DNA of 64,000 bases. Origin: Clostridium sp. AM22-11AC. Lineage in GTDB: Bacteria; Bacillota; Clostridia; Lachnospirales; Lachnospiraceae. This document shows, piece after piece, positions 52,069-60,482 of the stretch. Below the pieces are notes generated by a model, which was not told the origin of the DNA, did not search any database, and was given only the letters and a program-made list of their open reading frames with translations. The stretch spans positions 40,051-104,050 of the forward strand of contig NZ_QUCM01000009.1 in NCBI RefSeq assembly GCF_003473545.1. The letters are read 5' to 3'. The translations under genes were made by a program, and so were the position numbers. The number at the start of each line of letters is the position of its first letter. Within the stretch, counting starts at the first letter, position 1.

Positions 52069-53870
52069 ATATACAGGAGTCAGATGGCAGAAATCCGGCA
52101 TCACACCTGAAGAATGCTTTGGAATATATACAGAATCCGGATAAGACAGAAGAATGTGTACTGGTGGGCAGTATTAACTGCCTGCCGGATACGGCATTTG
52201 AGCAGATGGAGGAGACGAAGAATATATTTCATAAGACAGGTAAAAGGCAGGGCTATCATGTGATCATATCATTTTCACCGGAAGAAAAAGTGACGGCAGA
52301 GCATGCAATGTATGTGCTGGAGCACTTTGCAAAGGATGTGCTTGGTAATGATTATGAGGCGGTGTATGCAGTTCATACTGACAGGGAACATATGCATGGG
52401 CATCTGATCTGGAATAGTGTGAGTATGACAACCGGCAAGAAATATAATTCACCTAAAGGCAATTGGAAGAATCATCTGCAGCCGATTACAAATAAATATT
52501 GTGATGAGCTTGGACTTTCCATAATGCCGGCAGAGTATAGCAGAAATCCAAAGAATATCAGCAGAGACAAGTGGGAAAAGGAAATGTCCATGAAGGATAT
52601 TATACTTCGTGATGCTAAGATGTGTGCGTATGCAGCCGGAAATGTGGAGCATTTTAAATATCTGATGAAAAGACTTGGATATGTATTTAAGAAAGACGCA
52701 TGGATGGAGGTGCAGGCACCGGGATTTCGGTATTATCATAAACTGGCAAAGCTGGACGAGATGTTTTCTGAAGATATGTTACGGCATTATGTGGATATGC
52801 CATGGATGGCAAAACCTTACTTTTATTCGTCGGATATCAGGGGACTGCACAGGGCGAAGCTGTCACCATTCCAGAAGAAGTTTTATGCAAAGCTATACAG
52901 ATTAAGGGTTGTAGAACAGAAGCGTTTTGTAGTTGGTGGAGCAAAGTATGCAGAGGATTTGAAGCGGTTTCATCAGTTACAGGACGAATATCTGCTGATT
53001 GTAAATAATGACATCAAAAGTGTTGTGGATCTTGTGGATTTCATAGGTGAGCAGGAAGAAAAAATCCAGCAGATTGAGGACAGACAGAAGGAAATATACA
53101 GAGAAAGCTCTAGCCGGAAACGCAGTATAAAGAATGAAGAGCAGTACCGGGAATATCAGATATGGCATATGGAAGTGCAGGAAGAACTGGATGAGCTTAA
53201 GCAGGAGAAAAGGGAAATTAAGAGACAGATACAGCTTGCTGATGACATTATAAAAGAAGATTTGTATACGGCTTATTATGCGGTGTCTGGGAAAGAAGAA
53301 ATCGTTGCAGACAGGGATGTTGAGATACCGGGGATGGATGAAGAGACTGAGGTTGAGAAAGCAACGGCAGTAGTTGTTGAGCATGATGCAAATGTTGATG
53401 TGATGAATCCTAACAATAAGCAGAATGAAATAGGCAGACTGAGAGAGCAAGCTGATAGTGCGAGAAAACAACAGACTGATTTAGATGGCATAGGAAAAAC
53501 AGAGATTCATAATTCGTCTGATGTGAATGTGGCAAGAATGGACAAAAGTATGACTGATGTAACAGATAAAGGTGAATATGTGGAAACTAAAGAAAATGAG
53601 CCAGTGGACAAAGTTAGCTGGATTGTCAGGAGAATATCAGAGCTTGGTGGTTATGAAAATATCAGTGATTCAGTTAAGGCAGATGTATTCGGATTCGATA
53701 TTGCTGATGTGAGTGGAAGCATAAGGTTGTTCTCAGATGTAATGAAAAGGCTGGGGATAAAAAAGGATGGAGATGAAATGTATGAGGAGTTTCAGAAAAT
53801 TTATGATGAGAGTGTTGGCAGAGATACTGATAAGAAAAAAGTGGAAGATAGGACGCAAAACAGGGGCTGA
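52047..53870 (+). CDS. mobA: MOBP-type relaxase (MobA-like)
   Basis: 607 residues. Relaxase domain about 1-220: a candidate active tyrosine near the N-terminus in ALEYIQNPDKTEE, the GKRQGYHVIISFSPEE beta strand, and the metal triad HTDREHMHGHLIWNSV. The middle (about 340-410) is a charged coiled-coil; the tail is low complexity. It would cut oriT and pilot the DNA strand using another element's transfer machinery. Overlaps mobC. Codon use is AT-rich relative to the chromosome. Confidence 0.88.
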   Translation: MAITKILNIQESDGRNPASHLKNALEYIQNPDKTEECVLVGSINCLPDTAFEQMEETKNIFHKTGKRQGYHVIISFSPEEKVTAEHAMYVLEHFAKDVLGNDYEAVYAVHTDREHMHGHLIWNSVSMTTGKKYNSPKGNWKNHLQPITNKYCDELGLSIMPAEYSRNPKNISRDKWEKEMSMKDIILRDAKMCAYAAGNVEHFKYLMKRLGYVFKKDAWMEVQAPGFRYYHKLAKLDEMFSEDMLRHYVDMPWMAKPYFYSSDIRGLHRAKLSPFQKKFYAKLYRLRVVEQKRFVVGGAKYAEDLKRFHQLQDEYLLIVNNDIKSVVDLVDFIGEQEEKIQQIEDRQKEIYRESSSRKRSIKNEEQYREYQIWHMEVQEELDELKQEKREIKRQIQLADDIIKEDLYTAYYAVSGKEEIVADRDVEIPGMDEETEVEKATAVVVEHDANVDVMNPNNKQNEIGRLREQADSARKQQTDLDGIGKTEIHNSSDVNVARMDKSMTDVTDKGEYVETKENEPVDKVSWIVRRISELGGYENISDSVKADVFGFDIADVSGSIRLFSDVMKRLGIKKDGDEMYEEFQKIYDESVGRDTDKKKVEDRTQNRG

Positions 53871-54062
53871 GAAGAGGAAATGGTTAGGTTTTAAATAAGG
53901 ATTTTTTTAATAAGAATATGTTAAACCTGTATGAAAAGTGGTAAATTTAATATCTTTGAAACGAAAAGTGTGATATTATAATTTCAGAAAACATGACAAT
54001 TAGCCTGTTTTGTTAATATATATTATAATGCCAAATATTTTCAAAGGGAGGTGCATACTTGT

Positions 54063-54198
54063 ATGGGTGCAAAAAAATATGCATATGTAAATTATAAAAT
54101 GCTTGTATGGGCACGTTCTGAAACACCATTTGGCACAACAAGTGATGTTGCTAATCATATTTCTGGGTTTAGGTCAGAAGTAATTGATAAATGGGAAA
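54063..54198 (+). pseudogene. 5' fragment of an XRE-ImmA/IrrE gene, cut by the inner element
   Basis: AAAGGGAGG precedes an ATG that reads MGAKKYAYVNYKMLVWARSE and then VIDKWE, the N-terminal HTH-like part typical of XRE-ImmA/IrrE proteins. At GGGAAA (54193-54198) the match ends; the frame runs into the insert and stops at 54227. The other part begins at 62125. Removing 54199-62128 gives ...DKW-ETGEELPSITEAKK in one frame. Promoter-like TTGAAA/TATAAT boxes lie at about 53956-53982 in the 190-bp gap after the relaxase. Confidence 0.85.
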
Positions 54199-54227
54199 GA
54201 GGTGTTTCCCAAACAAAAAGATATTAA

Positions 54228-54621
54228 GAAACAGCCCATGTTTACCTGCTTGCAAACAAAAGAATATTGCTACTAGACTAAGAGATACTACATAAGTGTG
54301 TTGGTATCTCTTTTTTGTTGCCGTGAAACAGCAGACTATTTCATTTCTGCTTGATTACCTTAAAACTTATTAGTCTATGGTTTGTCAAGGGCTTGTTGCG
54401 TGAGAAATGCTGAATATCACCCTTTACAAAACATAGGCTGATAAGTAACTTTTCAAAAGCAGAAAAGAAATGGCAATGCTTATAACAATATGATATAATG
54501 CAGATGAAGACAAAAAAGGAATTTGTCGAGCTGGTTAGTTCGAGATAATTTTGAGTTTGTTAAGATGTGGTGCACTTGATGGAATCACAGGTACGACATC
54601 ATATTATGGAGGATGAAATAG
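54228..54621. other. Left end of the inner element, non-coding
   Basis: 394 bp between the disrupted gene and dfr. It contains a terminator (54280-54316), TACCTGCTTGCAA (54243-54255) whose inverted copy lies at the tnpX promoter, and a TATAAT box (54494-54499) with a poor -35 that may drive dfr. Nothing coding was found. Confidence 0.6.
54280..54316 (+). terminator. Terminator near the left end of the inner element
   Basis: AAGAGATAC (54280-54288) pairs with GTATCTCTT (from 54304), followed by a T6 run. It would insulate the cargo from host transcription. Confidence 0.8.
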
Positions 54622-55095
54622 ATGATAGGTTTGATTGTTGCGAGGTCAAAGAATAATGTTATAGGCAAGAATGGTAATATACCATGGAAAATAAAGGGAG
54701 AACAAAAGCAATTTAGAGAGTTAACAACGGGTAATGTGGTTATTATGGGGCGAAAGTCTTATGAAGAAATCGGTCATCCGTTGCCTAATAGAATGAATAT
54801 TGTTGTTTCCACCACAACAGAGTATCAAGGAGATAATTTAGTTTCAGTTAAATCATTAGAAGATGCATTATTATTGGCTAAAGGACGAGATGTATACATA
54901 TCTGGTGGATATGGACTATTTAAGGAAGCTTTGCAAATAGTAGATAAAATGTATATCACAGAAGTAGATTTAAATATTGAAGATGGAGATACATTCTTTC
55001 CAGAATTTGATATCAATGATTTTGAAGTTTTGATAGGGGAAACACTTGGTGAGGAAGTGAAATATACGAGAACATTTTATGTAAGGAAAAAATGA
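54622..55095 (+). CDS. dfrF: Dihydrofolate reductase, DfrF-like (trimethoprim-insensitive type)
   Basis: 157 residues, DHFR fold: MIGLIVARSKNNVIGKNGNIPW, the KGEQKQFRELTTGN helix with the acidic residue, VVIMGRKSYEEIG, and YISGGYGLFKEAL for NADPH. It resembles the enterococcal DfrF group from memory; an alignment would settle the name. Such enzymes allow folate reduction in the presence of trimethoprim. TGGAGGATG precedes the ATG. First cargo gene of the inner element; AT-rich compared with chromosomal genes. Confidence 0.75.
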   Translation: MIGLIVARSKNNVIGKNGNIPWKIKGEQKQFRELTTGNVVIMGRKSYEEIGHPLPNRMNIVVSTTTEYQGDNLVSVKSLEDALLLAKGRDVYISGGYGLFKEALQIVDKMYITEVDLNIEDGDTFFPEFDINDFEVLIGETLGEEVKYTRTFYVRKK

Positions 55096-55221
55096 ATTGA
55101 GTAAATTTTGGATTTAGGGTGTTTTCATAAATATATTGCTTTTTATGCATATATAAATTGTTGTAAGACAAATTCCAGTTTGTATGGGGCGATAAAATCA
55201 GAATTTGAGAGAGGATTGAAT

Positions 55222-55878
55222 ATGAATAAGGAATGGTCTGAACTTAATAAAACAATGCAGGCACAAATAAAAAAGAAAGATACTTATAAGAGGGGTATTG
55301 ATACTTTACTTACTTTACGAAGTCAGTTAATACAAACCTTAGTATCTTTCAAAGAAGAATTATGCAGAGAAGATTTTAACTCAATCCCCTTCATAAACGC
55401 TGATGGTTATCATAGTAAGACGATTGCTTATTCTATTTGGCATATTTTCCGCATTGAAGATATAGTTGTGCATACAGTGATAAATGAAGATGAACAAGTA
55501 TTTTTTGCAGGCAATTATCAAGAGCGTATCAATTCACCTATCATTACAACAGGAAATGAACTCATGAAACAGCAGATTGCAGACTTTTCAAAACAGCTTA
55601 ATCTGGAAGAATTATATTTATATATTTTCGAAGTATGGGAAAGCACTGAGAAAATGCTTGAACGGTTATCTTATGATGAATTGAAAAGAAAAATACCGAA
55701 AGAAAGAAAAGGATACTTAGAATCGTTGAATGTAGTAAACGACAATGAAAAAGCAATTTGGCTGATTGATTATTGGTGTAATAAAGATATTTGTGGACTA
55801 ATTCAAATGCCGTTTTCAAGACATTGGATTATGCACACAGAAGCCTGTTTGCGTATAAAGAACAAGATACATTCATAG
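55222..55878 (+). CDS. DinB-like family protein
   Basis: 218 residues from the ATG at 55222 (GAGAGGA upstream); the ORF could extend to 55108 but without a ribosome site. The helical pattern with TIAYSIWHIFRIEDIVVHTVI and a C-terminal FSRHWIMHTEACLRIKNKI suggests a DinB/YfiT four-helix bundle with metal-binding histidines (WH..R, H...). Substrate unknown. Located between two DHFR-type genes in the cargo. Confidence 0.6.
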   Translation: MNKEWSELNKTMQAQIKKKDTYKRGIDTLLTLRSQLIQTLVSFKEELCREDFNSIPFINADGYHSKTIAYSIWHIFRIEDIVVHTVINEDEQVFFAGNYQERINSPIITTGNELMKQQIADFSKQLNLEELYLYIFEVWESTEKMLERLSYDELKRKIPKERKGYLESLNVVNDNEKAIWLIDYWCNKDICGLIQMPFSRHWIMHTEACLRIKNKIHS

Positions 55879-55933
55879 GCAAAAATTTCAGTTTGTAGAA
55901 CTAAGGAAATTGGAATTTAAGGAGGAATAAAGT

Positions 55934-56029
55934 ATGGTTAGTGATTTTATAAGAGCAGCATTTCCATGGATTTTAATGGGTTTATTTGTAGCAATCAGTT
56001 GTTCCCTTATGAGTAAAAAAGAGAAATAA
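55934..56029 (+). CDS. Very small membrane protein (31 aa)
   Basis: Reads MVSDFIRAAFPWILMGLFVA, with a hydrophobic span and a KKEK end. AAGGAGG is 8 nt upstream, the best site in the cargo. Probably a real small gene of unknown function. Confidence 0.6.
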   Translation: MVSDFIRAAFPWILMGLFVAISCSLMSKKEK

Positions 56030-56059
56030 ATTCCTGTTTGTATTTATAAAAGAGAAAAA

Positions 56060-56590
56060 ATGAGAAAAGTAGTTTTATTTATTGCCATGAGCCTTGACGG
56101 ATATATTGCGGACGGTAATGGTGGAGTAGCTTGGCTAAATGGTCATGGAAATGACAATGAAAACATCGACACTTATACAGAATTTACCAAAGATATAGAT
56201 ACTGTCTTAATGGGGTGGAATACTTCTCATCAGGTTGTTACTGAACTTTCTCCGCAAGAATGGGTATATAATAAATTTACAACTTATGTATTAACACATA
56301 AAGAGTGCAATTCTTCCCAACAAATTCATTTTACAAGTGAAAATCCTGTTTTATTATTGGAACGGCTAAAACAAGAAGCAGGAAAGGATATTTGGATTTG
56401 TGGCGGAGCAAATCTTGTTCAGCAGTTGGTAAGCAAAAATATGATTGATAAATATTACATTTCTGTTATTCCTACTCTGTTAGGAAATGGGGTTCGTCTT
56501 TTGGGCAACATAGACAGGGAAATAAAGTTAAGGCTTTGTAAAACACAGACTTATAACGGAATAACCGATTTGATTTATATGCGTAGATAA
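56060..56590 (+). CDS. RibD C-terminal / DHFR-family protein
   Basis: 176 residues. FIAMSLDGYIADGNGGVAWL at the start, TVLMGWNTSHQVV, DIWICGGANLVQQL and VIPTLLGNGVRLL match the RibD-C (YyaP/YwjB-like) DHFR-fold group. These are NADPH-dependent reductases of pterin-like compounds; the true substrate is unknown. Second DHFR-fold gene within 1.5 kb of the DfrF-like gene. Confidence 0.8.
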   Translation: MRKVVLFIAMSLDGYIADGNGGVAWLNGHGNDNENIDTYTEFTKDIDTVLMGWNTSHQVVTELSPQEWVYNKFTTYVLTHKECNSSQQIHFTSENPVLLLERLKQEAGKDIWICGGANLVQQLVSKNMIDKYYISVIPTLLGNGVRLLGNIDREIKLRLCKTQTYNGITDLIYMRR

Positions 56591-56641
56591 CTAGAGAGAA
56601 ACAGAAAAGCTGTTAAACCGACGGAGCGATCCGACCACGTT

Positions 56642-56670
56642 GGCGGGAAAATCCTTAAGATTTTTCCGCC
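56642..56670. terminator. Hairpin after the RibD-C-like gene
   Basis: GGCGGGAAAATC pairs with GATTTTTCCGCC (one G-T wobble), 5-nt loop. The T-tract lies in the stem, so it may end transcription or act in DNA transfer. It precedes the oriT. Confidence 0.6.
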
Positions 56671-56727
56671 ATGCTTGCAAGGGGGCGGTTCGCTTCGGCG
56701 GTTCGGCGAGCTTGCGAGCCGTTCAAA

Positions 56728-56752
56728 GCCCCCGTTATCTAACAAGGGGGGC
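56728..56752. other. oriT of the Tn916/ICEBs1 type
   Basis: GCCCCC and GGGGGGC arms flank GTTATCTAACAA, closely matching the known oriT inverted repeat of ICEBs1/Tn916 (C-run, TAACA, G-run). The cognate MobT-type relaxase is 1.2 kb downstream. The 56591-57120 gap also holds an outer GGGGGC/GCCCCC pairing (56682-56733) and otherwise no gene except a weak 35-codon ORF. Confidence 0.75.
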
Positions 56753-56939
56753 ACAAAAAACAAGAAACACTATACACTAACAAGCGGAAAACGCTGTATT
56801 TATAAGGCAAAACCCCATTTTTACAGTAGTGATATAAATTGTACCTATATCACTATGAAAATTGAATAGTAAATATGAGAAAGACAGTTGATTTCAAAAA
56901 ATAAGAAATTGATTGTCGTTTTCTTTTGCAGAAATTTAA

Positions 56940-57047
56940 GTGCAGGCAATTATGGTAGTTGTCGTAATTGCTGTCAGCTCAGTGTTTATCACTGATGGTG
57001 TGAAAGATTTACGGTTGGAGATGTTCAATAAGATTATTGGTGCTTAA
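56940..57047 (+). CDS. Possible short ORF (35 aa) between oriT and DUF3781
   Basis: From GTG at 56940, reads VQAIMVVVVIAVSSVFITDG, hydrophobic then charged (KDLRLEMFNKIIGA). No ribosome site is clear, and it resembles a gene tail left from rearrangement. Low confidence. Confidence 0.25.
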   Translation: MQAIMVVVVIAVSSVFITDGVKDLRLEMFNKIIGA

Positions 57048-57056
57048 TTATTTTTA

Positions 57057-57085
57057 TTGTAGTGCTGATATGAGAATGTTATAAT
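57057..57085 (+). promoter_or_regulatory. Promoter of the DUF3781-GyrI-like pair
   Basis: TTGTAG (57057-57062) and TATAAT (57080-57085), 17-bp spacer. Confidence 0.65.
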
Positions 57086-57135
57086 TGGGGTATAAAACAT
57101 ACAAATAAATTTGCTGAAAAATGAGGTATCAAAAT

Positions 57136-57378
57136 ATGGAAAATGAATTACTGGAAAACTTAGGAAGACTTCACACAACTGAACTTGGCGTTATTAGAAT
57201 TAAAAAGAACTTATCTTTGAATGTAGAAAATGTAATTGAATGGTGCAAAGAAAAAATTAGCCTTTCTAATGCGGAAATCACAAGAAAAGGAAAAAACTGG
57301 TATATAACGATTGATAATTGTATTATAACGGTAAATGCGTACAGTTATACCGTTATCACTGCTCACAAGGTAAAATGA
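57136..57378 (+). CDS. DUF3781-type protein
   Basis: 80 residues from the ATG at 57136 (GAGGT 8 nt upstream; another ATG at 57121). The pattern LGVIRIKKNLSLNVENVIEWCKEKI and GKNWYITIDNCIITVNAYSYTVITAHKVK is that of DUF3781. Function unknown. The stop overlaps the next gene (ATGA). Confidence 0.75.
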   Translation: MENELLENLGRLHTTELGVIRIKKNLSLNVENVIEWCKEKISLSNAEITRKGKNWYITIDNCIITVNAYSYTVITAHKVK

Positions 57379-57866
57379 TAAATTTTTCTATAAAGGAATT
57401 AAACGCATTTGCAGTTATTGGGCAGGAAGTAGAACTGACTAATTATCAAAAAAAGAATATTCAGATTAGTACACAGTTTTGGAGAAAGTTTAACAGTAGT
57501 TTGAAAAAAGCGTATCTTTCACAATCAGGAAATTGGGTAAAATATGCTTTTATGGAAAGAAGAAATGGAAAACTTTATTATTTCTGTTCTATTCCCCAAA
57601 GAACCATTACCCCAGAGGGCTTTCTGTATAAAGAAATACCGTCTTATAAATATTTGGTTGTGGAGCATATTGGTGCTATGGATAAAATATATGAAACTTA
57701 TGGCAAGATTTATGAAGAAATTATTCCTAGTACATCGTATATTCCTATAAAAGATATTATCCTACACTTTGAAAAATACGATTATCGTTTTCATTGGAAT
57801 AGTGATAATTCAGTTACCTATTCAAGATTAGAAGCAATTTTATATCCATACACACAAAGCAGTTAG
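57375..57866 (+). CDS. GyrI-like / effector-binding domain protein
   Basis: 163 residues. The small-molecule-binding pattern KELNAFAVIGQEVEL, IPSYKYLVVEHIGAMDKIYETYGKIYEEI and a late DYRFHWNSDNSVTYSRLEAIL is that of stand-alone GyrI/AraC effector-binding domains. It starts with a 4-bp ATGA overlap with DUF3781, so the two are translated together. A sensor or sequestering role is inferred. A terminator overlaps its last codons. Confidence 0.7.
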   Translation: MINFSIKELNAFAVIGQEVELTNYQKKNIQISTQFWRKFNSSLKKAYLSQSGNWVKYAFMERRNGKLYYFCSIPQRTITPEGFLYKEIPSYKYLVVEHIGAMDKIYETYGKIYEEIIPSTSYIPIKDIILHFEKYDYRFHWNSDNSVTYSRLEAILYPYTQSS

Positions 57867-57887
57867 TCTTAGGATTGACTGCTTTTT
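57856..57887 (+). terminator. Terminator overlapping the GyrI-like stop codon
   Basis: AAAGCAGT (57856-57863) pairs with ACTGCTTT (57878-57885), T-run follows. The stop codon TAG lies in the hairpin. Confidence 0.82.
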
Positions 57888-57907
57888 CTATACAGATTTT
57901 TAATGAC

Positions 57908-57940
57908 AGGCAATTATCAATTATGGTAGTTGCCTTTTTT
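57908..57940 (+). terminator. Hairpin and T-run just before mobT, possible attenuator
   Basis: AGGCAATTA (57908-57916) pairs with TAGTTGCCT (57927-57935), followed by six T. It ends 10 nt before the GGAGG of mobT, so it can limit read-through into mobT. Confidence 0.65.
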
Positions 57941-57958
57941 GATTGGAGGAATTGAAGA

Positions 57959-59173
57959 ATGAATGATAAAAACTTTATTGAAGAACTAAGACAAAAGCGT
58001 GAGGAATACGGAGTAACACAAACAAGGCTTGCTGTTGCCTGTGGTATCAGCCGTGAATATTACAACCGCATTGAAAAAGGAAAACAGCCATTGAATGACG
58101 AATTAAGAGAAATCATAGAAAAACAGATTGAGCGTTTCAATCCGCAAGAACCACTATTCTTATTGATTGATTACTTTCGTGTCCGCTTTCCTACTACGGA
58201 CGCATTGGCGATTATCCGTGATGTATTACAACTGAAATCTAATTACATGCTTTATGAAGATTATGGAAAATACGGATATGAAAGCAAATATGTACTTGGC
58301 GACATCAATATCATGTGTTCCATGCAGGAGCATTTAGGTGTTTTATTGGAACTGAAAGGCAAAGGCTGTCGGCAAATGGAATGTTATCTGCTGGCACAGG
58401 AACGCTCATGGTATGACTTCATGCTGGATTGTATGACGGCTGGTGGTGTGATGAAACGGCTTGATTTGGCTATCAATGATAAAGCAGGAATATTGGATAT
58501 TCCAAAGTTAAAGGAAAAATACAAGGCTGGCGAATGTATGTCCTACTTCCGTATGCAGAAAGATTACAGCGGTACAGAAAAATGCGGTAGCGATTTACCA
58601 AAGAATACAGGAGAAACCTTATATCTCGGTTCAACAAGTAGCGAATTATATATGTGTGCTTATCAGAAAAATTATGAGCAGTATGTCAAGAATGGCACAG
58701 AAATTGAAGATACGGAGATTAAGAACCGTTTTGAAATACGCATGAAGAACGAACGAGCCTATTATGCGGTTGTAGATTTACTGACCTATCGGGACGCTGA
58801 ACGCACCGCTTTTTCTATCATCAATCATTATGTCCGCTTTGTTGACAGAGAGGACGACAAGCCAAAAAGTCAATGGATAACAAATGATGATTGGGCATGG
58901 TTTGTAGGGGAAAACAGAGAGCCGATACGCTTAACCACAAAGCCAGAGCCTTACACTTTACAAAAAGCGTTGCATTGGCTACAAAGACAAGTCGCACCAA
59001 CCATAAAAATGGTACAGGCATTAGACAGAGAAAATCGTACAACGATACTGAAAGATATGATTGAGCAGGCAGAACTAAAAGACAAGCATAAACATTTATT
59101 ACAATTAGAGAAATCAACCATAGAAGAACGTATAGATACCGCTGTTCCACAAGAGAATGACGGTATTTTTTAA
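57959..59173 (+). CDS. MobT-type relaxase (Rep_trans, Tn916 Orf20-like)
   Basis: 404 residues. An N-terminal Cro-like HTH (QKREEYGVTQTRLAVACGISREYYNRIE) precedes a Rep_trans domain with FLLIDYFRVRFPT, LELKGKGCRQME, KRLDLAINDKAG, TLYLGSTSSELYMCAYQKNYE and RFEIRMKNERAY. This HTH-plus-Rep_trans design is that of Tn916 Orf20/ICEBs1 NicK relaxases, which act at the oriT type seen at 56728. GGAGG precedes the start. It depends on a helper conjugative element for transfer. Confidence 0.9.
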   Translation: MNDKNFIEELRQKREEYGVTQTRLAVACGISREYYNRIEKGKQPLNDELREIIEKQIERFNPQEPLFLLIDYFRVRFPTTDALAIIRDVLQLKSNYMLYEDYGKYGYESKYVLGDINIMCSMQEHLGVLLELKGKGCRQMECYLLAQERSWYDFMLDCMTAGGVMKRLDLAINDKAGILDIPKLKEKYKAGECMSYFRMQKDYSGTEKCGSDLPKNTGETLYLGSTSSELYMCAYQKNYEQYVKNGTEIEDTEIKNRFEIRMKNERAYYAVVDLLTYRDAERTAFSIINHYVRFVDREDDKPKSQWITNDDWAWFVGENREPIRLTTKPEPYTLQKALHWLQRQVAPTIKMVQALDRENRTTILKDMIEQAELKDKHKHLLQLEKSTIEERIDTAVPQENDGIF

Positions 59174-59199
59174 TGTAATTGAAAAATTTCAGATTTAGT

Positions 59200-59800
59200 C
59201 AGCAAAGAGCTGTTTTCATTCCCTATGTGAAGTGAAAGAAGAAAAATAAATTTTTTATTAAATCTGCAACAAAATGGCTACTTGCGTACAGATATGGTGC
59301 GAGAAAAGGAAATCTAAACTTTTTTTGAAAATAGGTCATTAAATCGGGGCTTGCTGTCCCTATATGAAGTGAAAGAAGAAAAAAGTTTTGAAAAAATGAC
59401 GGAAATTCGTGATTAGTGGACAGTCTTCTGTGAAAAGAGGAAAAACATCATCATTTTGTATTCAAACAGGCATTAGCAGTTGAGTGTTGATGTGAAAAGA
59501 TGAAAATACTTTGTTCTCAACTTAACAATTTAAGGTTTCCGTTCCCTATATGGTGCAAAGAAAATATTTCATTCTATTGTTGGCAGTAACGGTATGGTTT
59601 GGGTAGTTAGGGTGTGAAAAGGAAAATATTCTTTTTTCATCATCAACTTAGCAAAATGACATTTTCTATCCCTATATGGTGCATGAAAAGAAGTTAAAAT
59701 TTTTCCATTTAAACTTAGCAAATGGACGTTTGCTGTACAGATAGTAGTGAAAAAGGAGAAAATCAACCGTTGATTGCCAAAATGAACCGTTCCATTTGTA
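59200..59800. repeat. Nine degenerate ~60-70-bp repeats after mobT
   Basis: A GTGNNAGAAGAAAA-like core recurs at about 59231, 59298, 59369, 59430, 59491, 59553, 59613, 59679 and 59747. Each is preceded by a TTTGCTGTCCCTATATG-like block in most units and followed by A/T-rich sequence and TTAGCAAAATG. Period 60-71 bp. No coding potential. Possibly a replication or transfer-related iteron array (inference). Confidence 0.7.
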
Positions 59801-60085
59801 CTAATAATGGAAAAAGTTTTGGATTTTGGTTACGTTTCTCCTCTTTTCCAACGCGATATATAGGAAAGACGATTTTTTTCTTTCAATCGTTCTTTGACAA
59901 CTGAATAAAGCTATTCAATACGTTTGACAGACAGCTAGCCGTTGAAACAAATACGCCACGACCTTTCCCCTGCAAGAGCGAGCGAAAACCTATTTGTGTT
60001 CTTGTAAAAGATTTGTCCTCTTTTATCGCCATGACCTGTACTGTCAGATAATGATACTCCCGTACAGCCACAGCTTGAGCATTAA

Positions 60086-60208
60086 GAGCGTCGCACGCAA
60101 TGGGTACGGCTACATAAGAACTATGCAGAGGTGGAACTCCTGTGGGCTATGACAAAAGCCGTTGAATTGCTTAGAAAGATTTTACAGAAAGGGGGTATGT
60201 GTTATTGA
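60086..60208 (+). pseudogene. Remnant reading frame before the TnpW-like gene
   Basis: A 40-codon frame without a start reads ERRTQWVRLHKNYAEVELLW and then AMTKAVELLRKILQKGG, well-behaved helical protein sequence that ends just inside the TnpW-like start. It looks like the C-terminus of a truncated gene. The 59801-60085 stretch before it holds nothing clear beyond a TTGACA box without a good -10. Confidence 0.35.
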
Positions 60209-60371
60209 TAATGCTGTAAAAACAATTCAAAAGAAAAATGGCAAGTGTGGCATTGGCAACAGAGGAAAGACAAAGATTGTAGTAAAAGAGCATTTTTCCG
60301 AAAAGGGCAAAACAATGGAAGAACTTCTAACTGATGTCATGCTGGAAAAAGCAAAGCAGACAATCGCATAA
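60204..60371 (+). CDS. TnpW-like small transposon protein
   Basis: About 55 residues: IDNAVKTIQKKNGKCGIGNR, then KTKIVVKEHFSEKGKTMEELLTDVMLEKA. The best-placed start is ATT at 60204, 8 nt after AAAGGGGG; a TTG at 60162 would be longer but has no ribosome site. Lies just upstream of a serine recombinase, the usual place for TnpW in related elements. Function unknown. Confidence 0.6.
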   Translation: MDNAVKTIQKKNGKCGIGNRGKTKIVVKEHFSEKGKTMEELLTDVMLEKAKQTIA

Positions 60372-60396
60372 AATCGGTGCAGTTGTAAGAAATAGA

Positions 60397-60457
60397 TTGA
60401 ATGACAAAAAGTACCCGTGTTATACTTTACTTGCAAGCAGGTATTGTAAACACGGGT
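60397..60457 (+). promoter_or_regulatory. tnpX promoter within an inverted repeat
   Basis: TTGAAT (60397-60402) and TATACT (60421-60426), 18-bp spacer. ACCCGTGTT (60413-60421) and AACACGGGT (60449-60457) form an inverted repeat that spans the -10. In its loop, TTGCAAGCAGGTA (60431-60443) is the inverse of a site at the element's left end. Confidence 0.6.
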
Positions 60458-60482
60458 TAGTTATAAAGGAGGATAACTGACA

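Noticed and set aside
59200..59800. CRISPR array
   Set aside because: Repeats are too degenerate, spacing varies by more than 10 bp, and no cas gene is nearby.
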